A stretch of DNA of 64,000 nt, taken from contig NZ_JALMDK010000007.1 of NCBI RefSeq assembly GCF_023094165.1, positions 127,099-191,098 of the forward strand. The letters are read 5' to 3'. This stretch comes from Crossiella sp. S99.2 (GTDB lineage: Bacteria; Actinomycetota; Actinomycetes; Mycobacteriales; Pseudonocardiaceae). Shown piece by piece: positions 52,992 to 61,249 of this stretch. A program made the translations under genes and the position numbers. The notes beneath the pieces are model-generated. The model made no database searches, had not been told where the DNA came from, and was given only the letters and a program-made list of their open reading frames with translations. Every line of letters starts with the position of its first letter. Positions within the stretch are counted from its first letter, which is position 1.

Positions 52992-53603
52992 TCAGGACTC
53001 GCGGAACTGGGTGGACCGGTCCTCTTGGGCCATCCGCCGCAGCAGCGAGACCAGCACATCGCCCAGCAACGTGATCACCACCGCGGACTCCAGGACCTCG
53101 TCCTGGCTGCCCCGCCGCTCCAGGAAACCGACGTCCAGGGCGGCGAGCTGCCCGGCCAGTCCGGCGTAGTCGTCCAGCCTGGTCAGCAGTTCGGTGTGGC
53201 CCAGTTCGGTGAGCGTGCCCAGCAGTCCGGCCAGGGCGGCCCGGGACGGGTTCTCCTCGCTGACCTGCCAGCCCAGCCGGTCGAGCAGCTCCTGCACCGG
53301 CTCGGTCGCGGGTTCGTCCGCGCCGGGCCGTTCGGTGATCGCGTAGTGCACCTGGCCGAGTGACTTGAACAGATCCTTCTCCGGCCCGTCCACCGCTTCC
53401 AGGACCTGCTTCGCGGTGGCGATCGGCAGCCGCCCGAGATCGACCAGCGCGCGCACCAAACGTAGTCGCCGCAGGTGTTCCTCGGCGTAGTGCACCTGGT
53501 TGTAGCCGGCCCGTTCGCCGTAGGGCAGCAGGCCCTCGCGTTGGTAGTACTTGATCGTCGGGACCGGGATTCCGGTGAGCCGGCTCAGGTCGCCGATGCG
53601 CAC
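52992..53603 (-). CDS. MerR-family transcriptional regulator
   Basis: 203 residues. N-terminal MerR helix-turn-helix (MRIGDLSRLTGIPVPTIKYYQREGLLPYGERAGYNQVHYAEEHLRRL, residues 1-45), a coiled-coil region and a helical C terminus without the metal-binding cysteines, so it is not a classical metal sensor. GTG 53603 with AGGAGG five bases upstream. Divergent from an uncharacterised membrane protein; the gap contains two TATCGATA-type palindromes. Confidence 0.92.
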   Translation of the reverse strand: MRIGDLSRLTGIPVPTIKYYQREGLLPYGERAGYNQVHYAEEHLRRLRLVRALVDLGRLPIATAKQVLEAVDGPEKDLFKSLGQVHYAITERPGADEPATEPVQELLDRLGWQVSEENPSRAALAGLLGTLTELGHTELLTRLDDYAGLAGQLAALDVGFLERRGSQDEVLESAVVITLLGDVLVSLLRRMAQEDRSTQFRES

Positions 53604-53613
53604 AGCAGCCTCC

Positions 53614-53651
53614 TTGATACTTTGGCTATCGATAGCTAGTGTATCGATAGC
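53614..53651. promoter_or_regulatory. MerR-type divergent promoter with repeated TATCGATAGC palindromes
   Basis: GCTATCGATAGC (53625-53636, perfect 12-bp palindrome) and TATCGATAGC (53642-53651) repeat 16 bp apart. For the rightward gene TTGATA (53614-53619) and TAGTGT (53637-53642) are 17 bp apart, so the first palindrome fills the spacer, as in MerR-controlled promoters. Confidence 0.5.
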
Positions 53652-53692
53652 GCGCGGTCAGAGAGACAGTAGTTCTCGCCTGGAGGTCTGAG

Positions 53693-54667
53693 ATGTTCCG
53701 CCCTGCCTTACTCCCGATCCGGCACTGGCACCGTCCGTTGCTGATCGCCACCGCGCTGATGGCGCTGGCCACAGTGCTCTCGCTGGCCGGCCTGGCGCTG
53801 GATGACCGGGTGCTGCGTGGTGAGCCGATCTGGGGCAAACCGCTCAAGTTCGCGGTGTCCCTGCTGCTCTACCTGCCCACCTGGGCCTGGATGCTGTCCC
53901 TGCAACAGAAGCGCCGCCGCTGGACCTGGTGGACGGCCACCGTCATCGCCGTGCTGGTCACCGTGGAAGTGGTGATCATCGTGTTCCAGGTGGTCCGCGG
54001 CCAGGGCAGCCACTTCAACAACGGCACCCCGTTCGACGCCGCGCTGTTCCGGCTGATGGGCTCCATGATCACGCTGGCCTGGCTGCTCAACATGGTCCAG
54101 GGCATCGCCCTGCTCAAGGACCGGCTGCCGGACCGGCCGATGGCCTGGGCGATCCGCGGCGGCATCGTGCTCGGCTCGGTCGGCATCGGCCTGGCCTTCC
54201 TGATGACCGGTCCCACCGCGGACCAGCTCCAGGTGCTGCAACAGGGCCTGCACCAGCCCGTCATCGGCGCGCACAGTGTCGGCGTGCCCGACGGCGGGCC
54301 GGGGATGCCGCTGACCGGGTGGAGCCTGACCGGCGGTGACCTGCGCATTCCGCATTTCATCGGCATCCACGCCATGCAGGCCCTGCCCCTGCTCGCGTTG
54401 CTGCTGGGGATCGCCGGCCGGCGTCGCCCGCGACTGGCCGATCCGCTGACCCGCTCCCGCCTGGTGTGGCTGGGGACCGGGACCTATGCGGGAATCATCG
54501 CGCTGGTGACCTGGCAGGCGTTGCGCGGGCAGTCGATCGCCGCGCCGGATGGCTGGACGTTGGCCGCGCTGGGTGTGCTGGTCGTCGGGACCGCCGCGCT
54601 CGCCGGGGTGATCCTGCGCCGGGCGCCGGCCGGACTGCCGGAACCCGAGCTGGTCACCACCCGCTGA
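53693..54667 (+). CDS. Uncharacterised membrane protein controlled by divergent MerR
   Basis: 324 residues with about eight membrane helices and short loops; one loop holds KPLKFAVSLLLYLPTWAWML, another HSVGVPDGGPGMPLTGWSLTGGDLRIPHFIGIHAMQ with two His that could sit near the membrane surface. No family recognised. The divergent MerR gene and shared palindromes suggest induction by a small-molecule signal. A hairpin (54678-54689 with 54693-54704, one mismatch) follows. Confidence 0.7.
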   Translation: MFRPALLPIRHWHRPLLIATALMALATVLSLAGLALDDRVLRGEPIWGKPLKFAVSLLLYLPTWAWMLSLQQKRRRWTWWTATVIAVLVTVEVVIIVFQVVRGQGSHFNNGTPFDAALFRLMGSMITLAWLLNMVQGIALLKDRLPDRPMAWAIRGGIVLGSVGIGLAFLMTGPTADQLQVLQQGLHQPVIGAHSVGVPDGGPGMPLTGWSLTGGDLRIPHFIGIHAMQALPLLALLLGIAGRRRPRLADPLTRSRLVWLGTGTYAGIIALVTWQALRGQSIAAPDGWTLAALGVLVVGTAALAGVILRRAPAGLPEPELVTTR

Positions 54668-54677
54668 CGAGCCGCTG

Positions 54678-54704
54678 CCCCCGCTGCCGCACCGGCGGCG
54701 GGGG
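54678..54704. terminator. Hairpin between convergent genes
   Basis: CCCCCGCTGCCG and CGGCGGCGGGGG pair with a single mismatch around a CAC loop, directly before the stop of the convergent response-regulator gene. Confidence 0.6.
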
Positions 54705-55292
54705 TCAGGTGATGATCCCGGCCCGCAGCGCCAGGGTGACCAGCAGCGCGCGGTCGCCGGAGCCCAGCCTGCGGCCGATCCGCCACAGGTGGGTGTCCAC
54801 GGTGCGTGCGGACAGGCCGAGTTCGCCGCCGATGTCCTTGTTGGACCGGCCGTCGGCGACCAGTCGCAGCACGTCGATCTCCCGGTTGGTCAGCTCCCAC
54901 ACCGGATCCGGCACCGCCACCTCGCGGCCGGGCCGGAGCAGGTAGCCCTGCGCGCCCGCCTGGAAGGCCGCGGCCACCGCCAGCGGCTCCTCCGGCGAGA
55001 CCACCACCAGCACCTGCGGCCAGCCACGGGATTTCAGCTCGCGGACCAGGCGGATGCCCTCGGTGTCCGGTGGGATCAGGTCGATCACGGCCAGCGCGCA
55101 CGGTCCGGCCAGCGCGGCGAACTCCAGCGCGGCCGCGGCCGAGGCGGCCTGGTGCACCTGGCCGATCCGCAGATCGTGCAGTCGCGGCGCCATGGTCCGG
55201 CGCATCAGGGTCTCGCCGACCAGTAACACCGTCCCGGTCGACGCGTTCCGGTGCAGCGTCGGCGCGGCTCCGTTGCCCCCCAGCGTGCTCAT
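54705..55292 (-). CDS. LuxR-family regulator with receiver-like domain
   Basis: 195 residues. The N-terminal receiver-like domain keeps the phospho-acceptor Asp (LAVIDLIPPDTEG) but has GET instead of an acidic pair and lacks the usual Lys, so it may be an atypical, phosphorylation-independent receiver. The C-terminal LuxR helix-turn-helix is normal (LTNREIDVLRLVADGRSNKDIGGELGLSARTVDTHL). No kinase gene is adjacent. ATG 55292 with GAGAG upstream. Confidence 0.85.
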   Translation of the reverse strand: MSTLGGNGAAPTLHRNASTGTVLLVGETLMRRTMAPRLHDLRIGQVHQAASAAAALEFAALAGPCALAVIDLIPPDTEGIRLVRELKSRGWPQVLVVVSPEEPLAVAAAFQAGAQGYLLRPGREVAVPDPVWELTNREIDVLRLVADGRSNKDIGGELGLSARTVDTHLWRIGRRLGSGDRALLVTLALRAGIIT

Positions 55293-55371
55293 GTTCTCTC
55301 GATACCGGAGCGCGACACGCTGTGTACGCGGTTTGCTCGACACTCACTCCAACGAGTGGGTCGCGGCTGGG

Positions 55372-56187
55372 TTACCCAGGTGAGTGCTGGGTGCGGTAGG
55401 TGAGGCTGACCTCGGTGGCCGCCCGTTCGGCCACCACCACGGTGCCGTCACCGACCATGATCGCCCGGTCGTCGACCAGGGGGTTGCCCGCCTCGTCCCG
55501 GCTCAGGCGGCGGCTCAACAGCGCGGGCGAACCGACCGGGCGGTCGAGTAGCGCGGCCTCGCGTTCGGTCAGCGCGACCGCCTGCAGCCGTTCCTCGGCG
55601 CTGGTCACCGGGCGGCCCAGACGTTCGCCGAGCAGCCGGTACAGCGAGTGGTGCCGCAACTCGGCCACGTCCAGCAGCCCGCCCAACCGTTCGGTCAGGA
55701 AAGAGGTCTGCAACAGCAGCGGCACCACCGGCGCGCCGGGTTCGGGGCTGGCGCTGCGCAGGCGGTCCACGGCCAGCACCCGGGCGCCGGGGGCCAGGCC
55801 GAGCCGGGCGGCCACCTCCTCGGGCGCGCTGACCAGGTCGGCGGAGAGGACCTCGGTGCGCAGGTCCAGGCCCTGCCCGGTCAGTTCCTCGGACAGGCTG
55901 CGCAGCCCGGTCAGGTGGTAGGCGAACCCGGGCCGGCGGACGAAGGTGCCGGTGCCGGGGCGGGCCTCGACCAGGCCGTCGTCCTGGAGCGTGCGCAGGG
56001 CCTGGCGCACGGTCATCAGGGTGACGCCGAAGCGGTCGGCGAGCTGGCGTTGCGGGGGTAGCGCGGCCCCCGGCTGGTGCGTGCCGTCGCTGATCTCGGC
56101 GGCCAGCGCACGGTAGATGGCCAGGTATTTCGGCACCCGCTGGTCGTAGCCGGTGGTCTGCTCGGTCACCGGGGGAGTGTAATCCAC
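55372..56187 (-). CDS. GntR-family (HutC-type) transcriptional regulator
   Basis: 271 residues: N-terminal winged helix-turn-helix (PKYLAIYRALAAEI ... LADRFGVTLMTVRQALRTLQDDGLVEARPGTGTFV) and a C-terminal UTRA effector domain (RVLAVDRLRSA, RHHSLYRLLGERLGRPV, SRRLSRDEAGNPLVDDRAIM). Start GTG 56187 or GTG 56169; no ribosome site, so it may be leaderless. Divergent from trpB with a perfect palindrome in the 27-bp gap, so it likely controls trpBA and itself. Confidence 0.9.
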   Translation of the reverse strand: MDYTPPVTEQTTGYDQRVPKYLAIYRALAAEISDGTHQPGAALPPQRQLADRFGVTLMTVRQALRTLQDDGLVEARPGTGTFVRRPGFAYHLTGLRSLSEELTGQGLDLRTEVLSADLVSAPEEVAARLGLAPGARVLAVDRLRSASPEPGAPVVPLLLQTSFLTERLGGLLDVAELRHHSLYRLLGERLGRPVTSAEERLQAVALTEREAALLDRPVGSPALLSRRLSRDEAGNPLVDDRAIMVGDGTVVVAERAATEVSLTYRTQHSPG

Positions 56188-56199
56188 GAACTAGAGTGC

Positions 56200-56214
56200 T
56201 AGAGTTCTAGAACT
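56200..56214. promoter_or_regulatory. GntR operator overlapping the trpB promoter
   Basis: AGTTCTAGAACT (56203-56214) is a perfect 12-bp palindrome ending right before trpB GTG 56215; a partial direct repeat CTAGAGT occurs twice at 56191-56205. TAGAGT (56200-56205) can serve as -10 for a leaderless trpB transcript, so bound GntR would block it. Confidence 0.55.
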
Positions 56215-57399
56215 GTGAGGACTGACAAGCTGATGGGGCAGCCCGACGCCACCGGTCGCTTCGGCGAATTCGGCGGCCGGTTCCTGCCGGAAGCACTGGT
56301 CCCGGCCTGCCGGGAGGTCGAGGAGGCATTCCTCGACGCGTGGCACGATCCGGCGTTCGTCGCCGAATACCACCGGCTGCTGGCCACCTACGTGGGCAGG
56401 CCGACGCCGCTGACCGAGTGCGTGCGACTGGGCGAGCGCCTAGGCGTCCGGCTGCTGCTCAAGCGGGAGGACCTCGCGCACACCGGCTCACACAAGATCA
56501 ACAATGTGCTGGGGCAGGCGCTGCTGGCCAAACGGATGGGCCGGACCAAGCTGATCGCGGAGACCGGCGCGGGCTCGCACGGGGTGGCCACCGCGACCGC
56601 CGCCGCACTGCTCGGCCTGGACTGCACTGTCCACATGGGACACACCGACATGCGGCGGCAGGAGCTGAACGTCTTCCGGATGGAACTGCTCGGCGCCGAG
56701 GTGGTCCCGGCAGGCGTGCCCGGGTCGGCGGGCACGTTGAAGGAGGCCACCAACGCCGCGCTGCGCGCCTGGGTCAGCGAGACCAGGACCGCGCACTACT
56801 GCCTCGGCTCGGTGCTCGGCCCGCACCCGTACCCGTACCTGGTGCGCGAACTGCAACGGGTGATCGGCGACGAGGCCCGCGCCCAGGCCGCGGAACTGCT
56901 GCCGGACGGGATCCCCGATGTCGTGGTGGCCTGCGTGGGCGGTGGTTCCAACGCGGCGGGCACCTTCGCCGGGTTCGTGGACACCCCGGCCGAACTCATC
57001 GGCGTGGAGGCCGCGGGCGGGGCGGCGGTCAGCACCGGCACCCCCGGCATCCTGCACGGCTTCCGCTCGCACTTCCTGCAGGAGGGCGTGCAGATCGCCG
57101 AGGCGCACTCGATCTCCGCCGGCCTGGACTACCCGGGCATCGGCCCCGAGCACATGCACCTGGCCGCCACCGGCCGGGTCCGCTACCCCACGGTCACCGA
57201 CGAGGAGGCCCTGGCCGCGGTCCGCGCGCTGGCCGTCACCGAGGGCATCCTGCCCGCGCTGGAGTCCGCGCACGCGCTGGCCTGGATTCTGCGTGCGGCC
57301 GGGACTTCCGAGCTGCCCACCGGAACCACCGTGCTGCTGACCCTGTCTGGTCGCGGCGACAAGGACGTCCACCAGATCCGGGAGAACCTCGCATGCTGA
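56215..57399 (+). CDS. trpB: Tryptophan synthase beta chain
   Basis: 394 residues. PLP Lys 94 is in HTGSHKINN; GETGAG-type segment appears as IAETGAGSHGVATATA; the phosphate loop is CVGGGSNAAG and the C terminus has TLSGRGDKD. It joins indole and serine to tryptophan in complex with TrpA. The start at GTG 56215 gives a short N-terminal tail before PDATGRFGEFGGRF; ATG 56233 is the alternative. No trpE, trpD or trpC nearby, so this is a detached trpBA pair under a GntR regulator. Confidence 0.94.
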   Translation: MRTDKLMGQPDATGRFGEFGGRFLPEALVPACREVEEAFLDAWHDPAFVAEYHRLLATYVGRPTPLTECVRLGERLGVRLLLKREDLAHTGSHKINNVLGQALLAKRMGRTKLIAETGAGSHGVATATAAALLGLDCTVHMGHTDMRRQELNVFRMELLGAEVVPAGVPGSAGTLKEATNAALRAWVSETRTAHYCLGSVLGPHPYPYLVRELQRVIGDEARAQAAELLPDGIPDVVVACVGGGSNAAGTFAGFVDTPAELIGVEAAGGAAVSTGTPGILHGFRSHFLQEGVQIAEAHSISAGLDYPGIGPEHMHLAATGRVRYPTVTDEEALAAVRALAVTEGILPALESAHALAWILRAAGTSELPTGTTVLLTLSGRGDKDVHQIRENLAC

Positions 57400-58142
57400 C
57401 CCTGCCCCGCGACCGCAAACTGCTGATCCCCTATCTGATGGGCGGCATGTCCGCGGACTGGCTGGAGGTGGCCCGCGCGCTGGCCGCAGCCGGCGCCGAC
57501 GCCCTGGAGATCGGCCTCCCGTTCTCCGACCCCATGGTCGACGGCCCGGTCGTGCAACGCGCCGCCGCCGCGGCCCTGGCCCGCGGCGCGACCCCGGAGA
57601 CAGTCCTCAAAGAACTGTCCACAGTGGACATTGATGTGCCGCTGGTCGCCATGACCTACGCGAATGTCGCCCTGGGCATCCCGGACTTCCCGGCCCGCCT
57701 GGCCGAGGCCGGGGTCAGTGGCGTGATCGTCTCGGATCTGCCCCTGGAGGAGAGCGAGGAGTTCCGTGCGGTGGCCGAACGGGCCGGGGTCAGCGTGGTG
57801 CTGCTTGGCGCCCCCGACTGCGCGGACGACCGGCTGGCCCGGATCTGCGCCGCCAGCAGGGGATTCGTGTACTCCATGACCGCCATGCGCACCACCGGCG
57901 AACACACCCGGCTGGCCGCGGAGGCCAAGGACACCGTGACCCGGCTGCGTCGGCACGCCACCGTGCCGGTGATCGCCGGGTTCGGCATCGGAACCCCGGA
58001 ACTGGCCACCGAGATCTGCGCCGAGGCCGACGGCGTGGCGGTCGGCTCGGCCCTGGTCCGGGAACTCCTCGACGGCGGCGGGACGGCGGCGGTGGCCGAG
58101 CGGGTGCGCGGCTTCCGGGCGGCGCTGGACCGGGTGGCCTGA
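57393..58142 (+). CDS. trpA: Tryptophan synthase alpha chain
   Basis: 249 residues. Catalytic Glu 39 (ALEIGLPFSDP) and Asp 50 (MVDGPVVQRA) are present, as are MTYANVA, SDLPLEES and GFGIGTPELA of the TIM barrel. Cleaves indole-glycerol phosphate to indole for TrpB. ATG 57393 overlaps the trpB stop by 7 bp with GGGAG eight bases upstream. The 52-bp repeat array begins 13 bp after its stop. Confidence 0.95.
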   Translation: MLTLPRDRKLLIPYLMGGMSADWLEVARALAAAGADALEIGLPFSDPMVDGPVVQRAAAAALARGATPETVLKELSTVDIDVPLVAMTYANVALGIPDFPARLAEAGVSGVIVSDLPLEESEEFRAVAERAGVSVVLLGAPDCADDRLARICAASRGFVYSMTAMRTTGEHTRLAAEAKDTVTRLRRHATVPVIAGFGIGTPELATEICAEADGVAVGSALVRELLDGGGTAAVAERVRGFRAALDRVA

Positions 58143-58154
58143 AATCCGCAGCCC

Positions 58155-58430
58155 TACCGACCGTTCGGTAAGGACGCGGCCTCGGGTGGCTAGACATTTG
58201 CGTCCCTACCGACTGTTCGGTAGAGACGCGGACTCGGGTGGCCTGATGTCCGCGTGCTCACCGACCGTTCGGTAGGGACGCTTGCCCGGGTGGCCTGAAG
58301 TCCGCCTGCTTACCGACCGTTCGGTGGGGCCGCGGGCGGTAGTGGCCTGAAGTCCGTCTCCTCACCGACCGGTCGGTAGGGATGCGGGCTCGGGTGGCCC
58401 GAAGTTCGCGTCCTCACCGAACGGTCGGTA
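58155..58430. repeat. Tandem array of six family B palindromes with exact 52-bp period
   Basis: Cores start at 58155, 58207, 58259, 58311, 58363 and 58415, each 16 bp of the form YACCGA-N4-TCGGTR with intact 6-bp or 5-bp arms. The 36-bp spacers are also related to each other (GGACGCGG..TCGGGTGGCCTGAAGTCCGC pattern). The array fills most of the 418-bp gap 58143-58560 between trpA and the NACHT gene; the rest shows no gene. Confidence 0.92.
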
Positions 58431-58560
58431 GGGACGCGGGCGGTGGTGCCGGGCCGGGTGCGATTCGCCGATCGGGTGACCCGGCACCGGAACGCCCCGA
58501 CCCGGCCCGCCGCGACTCCTATGGTGTCCTGACTCGGCAGCGACCGCAGGGGAGTCAGGC

Positions 58561-60561
58561 ATGGCCCGGCGCACCGCAACGGGTTTCGCGCTCGCGGGCG
58601 CCGGAGTGGTGCTCGGCGTCCTGCTGGCCACCCTCGGCGGCACGCTCTGGCGCGGCCCGGACCTGGACACCGCGCAGAAACTCAGCACCATCCTGGGTGT
58701 GCTGGTCAGCGCCGCCTCCCTGGCCGTCGGCGTGGCCACCTTCCGCCGCCAGCGCAAGCCACCGGAGCCCGACCTGACCCGCTTCGCCGAGGACGTGCGG
58801 TCCCGCTGGGACACCGAGGCCGCCGTTCGCGGAGTGCGCCGCCCGGCCCCGATCCGGGTGCGCTGGGCGTCCTCCACGCTGCCGGTGGCCGCCACGCTGC
58901 CGGTGGCCGCCACGGCGAGTACCGAGTTGTCCGGAGACATCCTTGACGCCGCAACGGGATTCCGCACCCTGCCACACCCGCAGCTGGTCATCCTCGGCGA
59001 GCCGGGCGGCGGCAAGTCCACCCTGGCCATGCTGTTGCTGCTGGACCTGCTGAGTACCCGCGACGAGACGGATCCGGTGCCGTTCCTGGTGCAGGTCGGC
59101 TCCTGGGACTGGGAGAAATCGCTCTACGAATGGCTGGCCGAAGGGCTGGCCAGGGAACACACCGCGCTCGGCGATGTCAAGGCGTGCCAACGATTACTGA
59201 CCACCGGCCGGATCCTGCCGATCCTGGACGGCCTCGACGAACTGCCCCACGAGCACCTGCCGTCCGCCCTGGAGGGCATCAACCTCGCCGTGGACGGCGG
59301 CAAACCGCTGATCCTGACCTGCCGCACCACCGAGTACCGCGAGCTGATCGAGCACACCGAGTCGCCACTGGCCGGGGCGGCGGTGATCGAGCTGGAACCG
59401 GTGTCCGCCAACGACATGCTCGCCTACCTGGACACCAACCCGCTGACCGCGCAACGCTGGCGCCCGGTGCTCGACCACCTCCGAGCTGAGCCCTGCGGTG
59501 AGCTGGCCACCGTGCTGGCGACCCCGCTGATGCTCTCGCTGGCCCGCACCCTCTACGCCGACCCGGCCACCGATCCGGCCGACCTGCTGCGACTCCCGGA
59601 CCGCGCCGCGATCGAACACCACCTCCTCGACGGCCTGATCCCGACCCTGTATCGGGACCATCGCGGCCACCACCCGGACGACGTCGAGCGGTGGATGATC
59701 TTCCTGGCCCGGTACCAGGACCGCTGGAACATCGTCGGCGTCGACTGGTGGGACCTGCATTTCGGGCTCCCGCCGCTGCGGAGCTGGCTGTTGCGGCTGT
59801 TGCACCCTCTGGTCGCGCTCGGCGCCGTGCTCGGCCTGGTGCTCGGGGTGTGGTCCGCGGACTGGCTGGACGGCACGCCGCGGGCCGCGCTCGGGGCCGC
59901 CCTCGGCGCGGCCGCCGGTCTGGCCGCCACCGGGTGGGCGAGCCCGAAGTTCCCGCACCCGGTGAGCCGGGTGGCACTCCGGCGCGCCCGGCGGATCGCG
60001 CTGGGCTGGGCGATCGCGGTGGCCACGGCCATTGGGGTGCTGCTCCGGGTGCTCCCGGCGCAGCACCCGGACTCGGATCCGAGGTCCCGGCTCCTGGTGA
60101 CGCTGGTGCTGGCCGCGTTCGCGGTCGCCATCGCGGCGCTGGGGCGGTACGGGTTCGTCATGGCGGACACCCCGGTCGACTTCGACCGAGAGCCACAGGC
60201 CGTGCTGCGCGCGGACCGGTCCTACGCCCGCAGCCAGCACCTGGGCCTGCTGTTGTCCGGCGGGCTTGGCCTCGCCTTGGCCTGGCAGCAGGCGGGCATC
60301 CCCGGCGTGGTCGTGGTGGTCTTCGCCTGCCTGTGCCTGCGCCTGCGGTTCGCCTCCGCCTCCTTCACCCTCACCCGCTGGCTGCTCGCCCTCGACGGCA
60401 GTCTGCCCCGGAACCTGCTCGCCTTCCTGCACGACGCCCACCAGCGCGGCCTGCTCCGCCGCAGCGGCCCCGGCTACGAGTTCCGGCACCGGCTTCTGCT
60501 GCTCAGACTGGCCGAGCTGGGGCGGCTACGCTCGATGCGTGCACCTGCTGATCGTGGATGA
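58561..60561 (+). CDS. Membrane-anchored NACHT/STAND-type NTPase
   Basis: 666 residues. Two N-terminal membrane helices (about 8-28 and 42-62), then an NTPase domain with Walker [10 protein letters not shown] at about 146-154, Walker [13 protein letters not shown] at about 219-230 and a sensor segment [10 protein letters not shown]; the C-terminal third has four to five further helices. No recognisable effector or sensor repeat is attached. Similar membrane NACHT proteins of actinomycetes are uncharacterised, some suspected in phage defence. A tandem 18-bp duplication (58876-58911) doubles TLPVAA before the NTPase. The response-regulator gene overlaps its end by 23 bp. Confidence 0.82.
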   Translation: MARRTATGFALAGAGVVLGVLLATLGGTLWRGPDLDTAQKLSTILGVLVSAASLAVGVATFRRQRKPPEPDLTRFAEDVRSRWDTEAAVRGVRRPAPIRVRWASSTLPVAATLPVAATASTELSGDILDAATGFRTLPHPQLVILGEPGGGKSTLAMLLLLDLLSTRDETDPVPFLVQVGSWDWEKSLYEWLAEGLAREHTALGDVKACQRLLTTGRILPILDGLDELPHEHLPSALEGINLAVDGGKPLILTCRTTEYRELIEHTESPLAGAAVIELEPVSANDMLAYLDTNPLTAQRWRPVLDHLRAEPCGELATVLATPLMLSLARTLYADPATDPADLLRLPDRAAIEHHLLDGLIPTLYRDHRGHHPDDVERWMIFLARYQDRWNIVGVDWWDLHFGLPPLRSWLLRLLHPLVALGAVLGLVLGVWSADWLDGTPRAALGAALGAAAGLAATGWASPKFPHPVSRVALRRARRIALGWAIAVATAIGVLLRVLPAQHPDSDPRSRLLVTLVLAAFAVAIAALGRYGFVMADTPVDFDREPQAVLRADRSYARSQHLGLLLSGGLGLALAWQQAGIPGVVVVVFACLCLRLRFASASFTLTRWLLALDGSLPRNLLAFLHDAHQRGLLRRSGPGYEFRHRLLLLRLAELGRLRSMRAPADRG

Positions 60562-61249
60562 CGAGGAGGCCGTGCGGGACTCGCTGTCCCGGACGCTGCG
60601 GTTCGAGGGCTACACCGTCTCCCTGGCCGCCGACGGCGCCGAGGCGCTGGCCCGGATCCGGGCGGAGAAGTTCGACGGCGTGATCCTCGACGTGATGATG
60701 CCGGTGCGCAACGGCCTGGACAGCTGCCGGGATCTGCGGGCCGAGGGCAACTTCGTGCCCGTCCTGATGCTCACCGCCCGGGACGAGGTCGCCGACCGGG
60801 TGGCCGGGCTGGACGCCGGCGCCGACGACTACCTGGTGAAACCCTTCGCCCTGCAGGAACTGCTGGCCAGGGTGCGGGCCATGTTGCGGCGGGCGGGGCA
60901 GGGACCGGCCGAGCCAGACGCCGCGCCGCCACCGAGCGCGGGGGAGTCGCTGACCTTCGGCGACCTGGTGCTGCACCCGGGCACCAGGGAGGTCAACCGG
61001 GCCGGGCGGCAGCTGCGGCTGACCAGGACCGAGTTCGCCATCCTGGAGACCTTCCTGCGGCACCCGCGACTGGTGCTCACCCGGACCCTGGTCTTCGAGC
61101 AGGTCTGGGGCTACGACTTCGGCTCGGCCTCCAACGGCCTGGACGTCTACGTCGGCTACCTGCGGCGCAAACTGGAGGCCCAGGGCGAACCCCGGCTGCT
61201 GCACACCGTGCGCGGGGTCGGCTACGTGCTGCGCGAGGAACCGCTGTGA
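60539..61249 (+). CDS. OmpR/PhoB-family response regulator (MprA-like)
   Basis: 236 residues. Receiver domain with DD at 7-8, phospho-acceptor Asp 51 (VILDVMMP) and Lys in YLVKPF; winged-helix DNA-binding domain ([37 protein letters not shown]). GTG 60539 lies inside the NACHT gene end (23-bp overlap). The kinase follows as GTGA. Sequence style is that of MprA/TcrA regulators responding to envelope stress. Confidence 0.93.
   Translation: MHLLIVDDEEAVRDSLSRTLRFEGYTVSLAADGAEALARIRAEKFDGVILDVMMPVRNGLDSCRDLRAEGNFVPVLMLTARDEVADRVAGLDAGADDYLVKPFALQELLARVRAMLRRAGQGPAEPDAAPPPSAGESLTFGDLVLHPGTREVNRAGRQLRLTRTEFAILETFLRHPRLVLTRTLVFEQVWGYDFGSASNGLDVYVGYLRRKLEAQGEPRLLHTVRGVGYVLREEPL

Noticed and set aside
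58155-58430. CRISPR-like array
   Set aside because: Repeat cores vary, the 36-bp intervals are related to each other instead of unique, and no cas gene is present.
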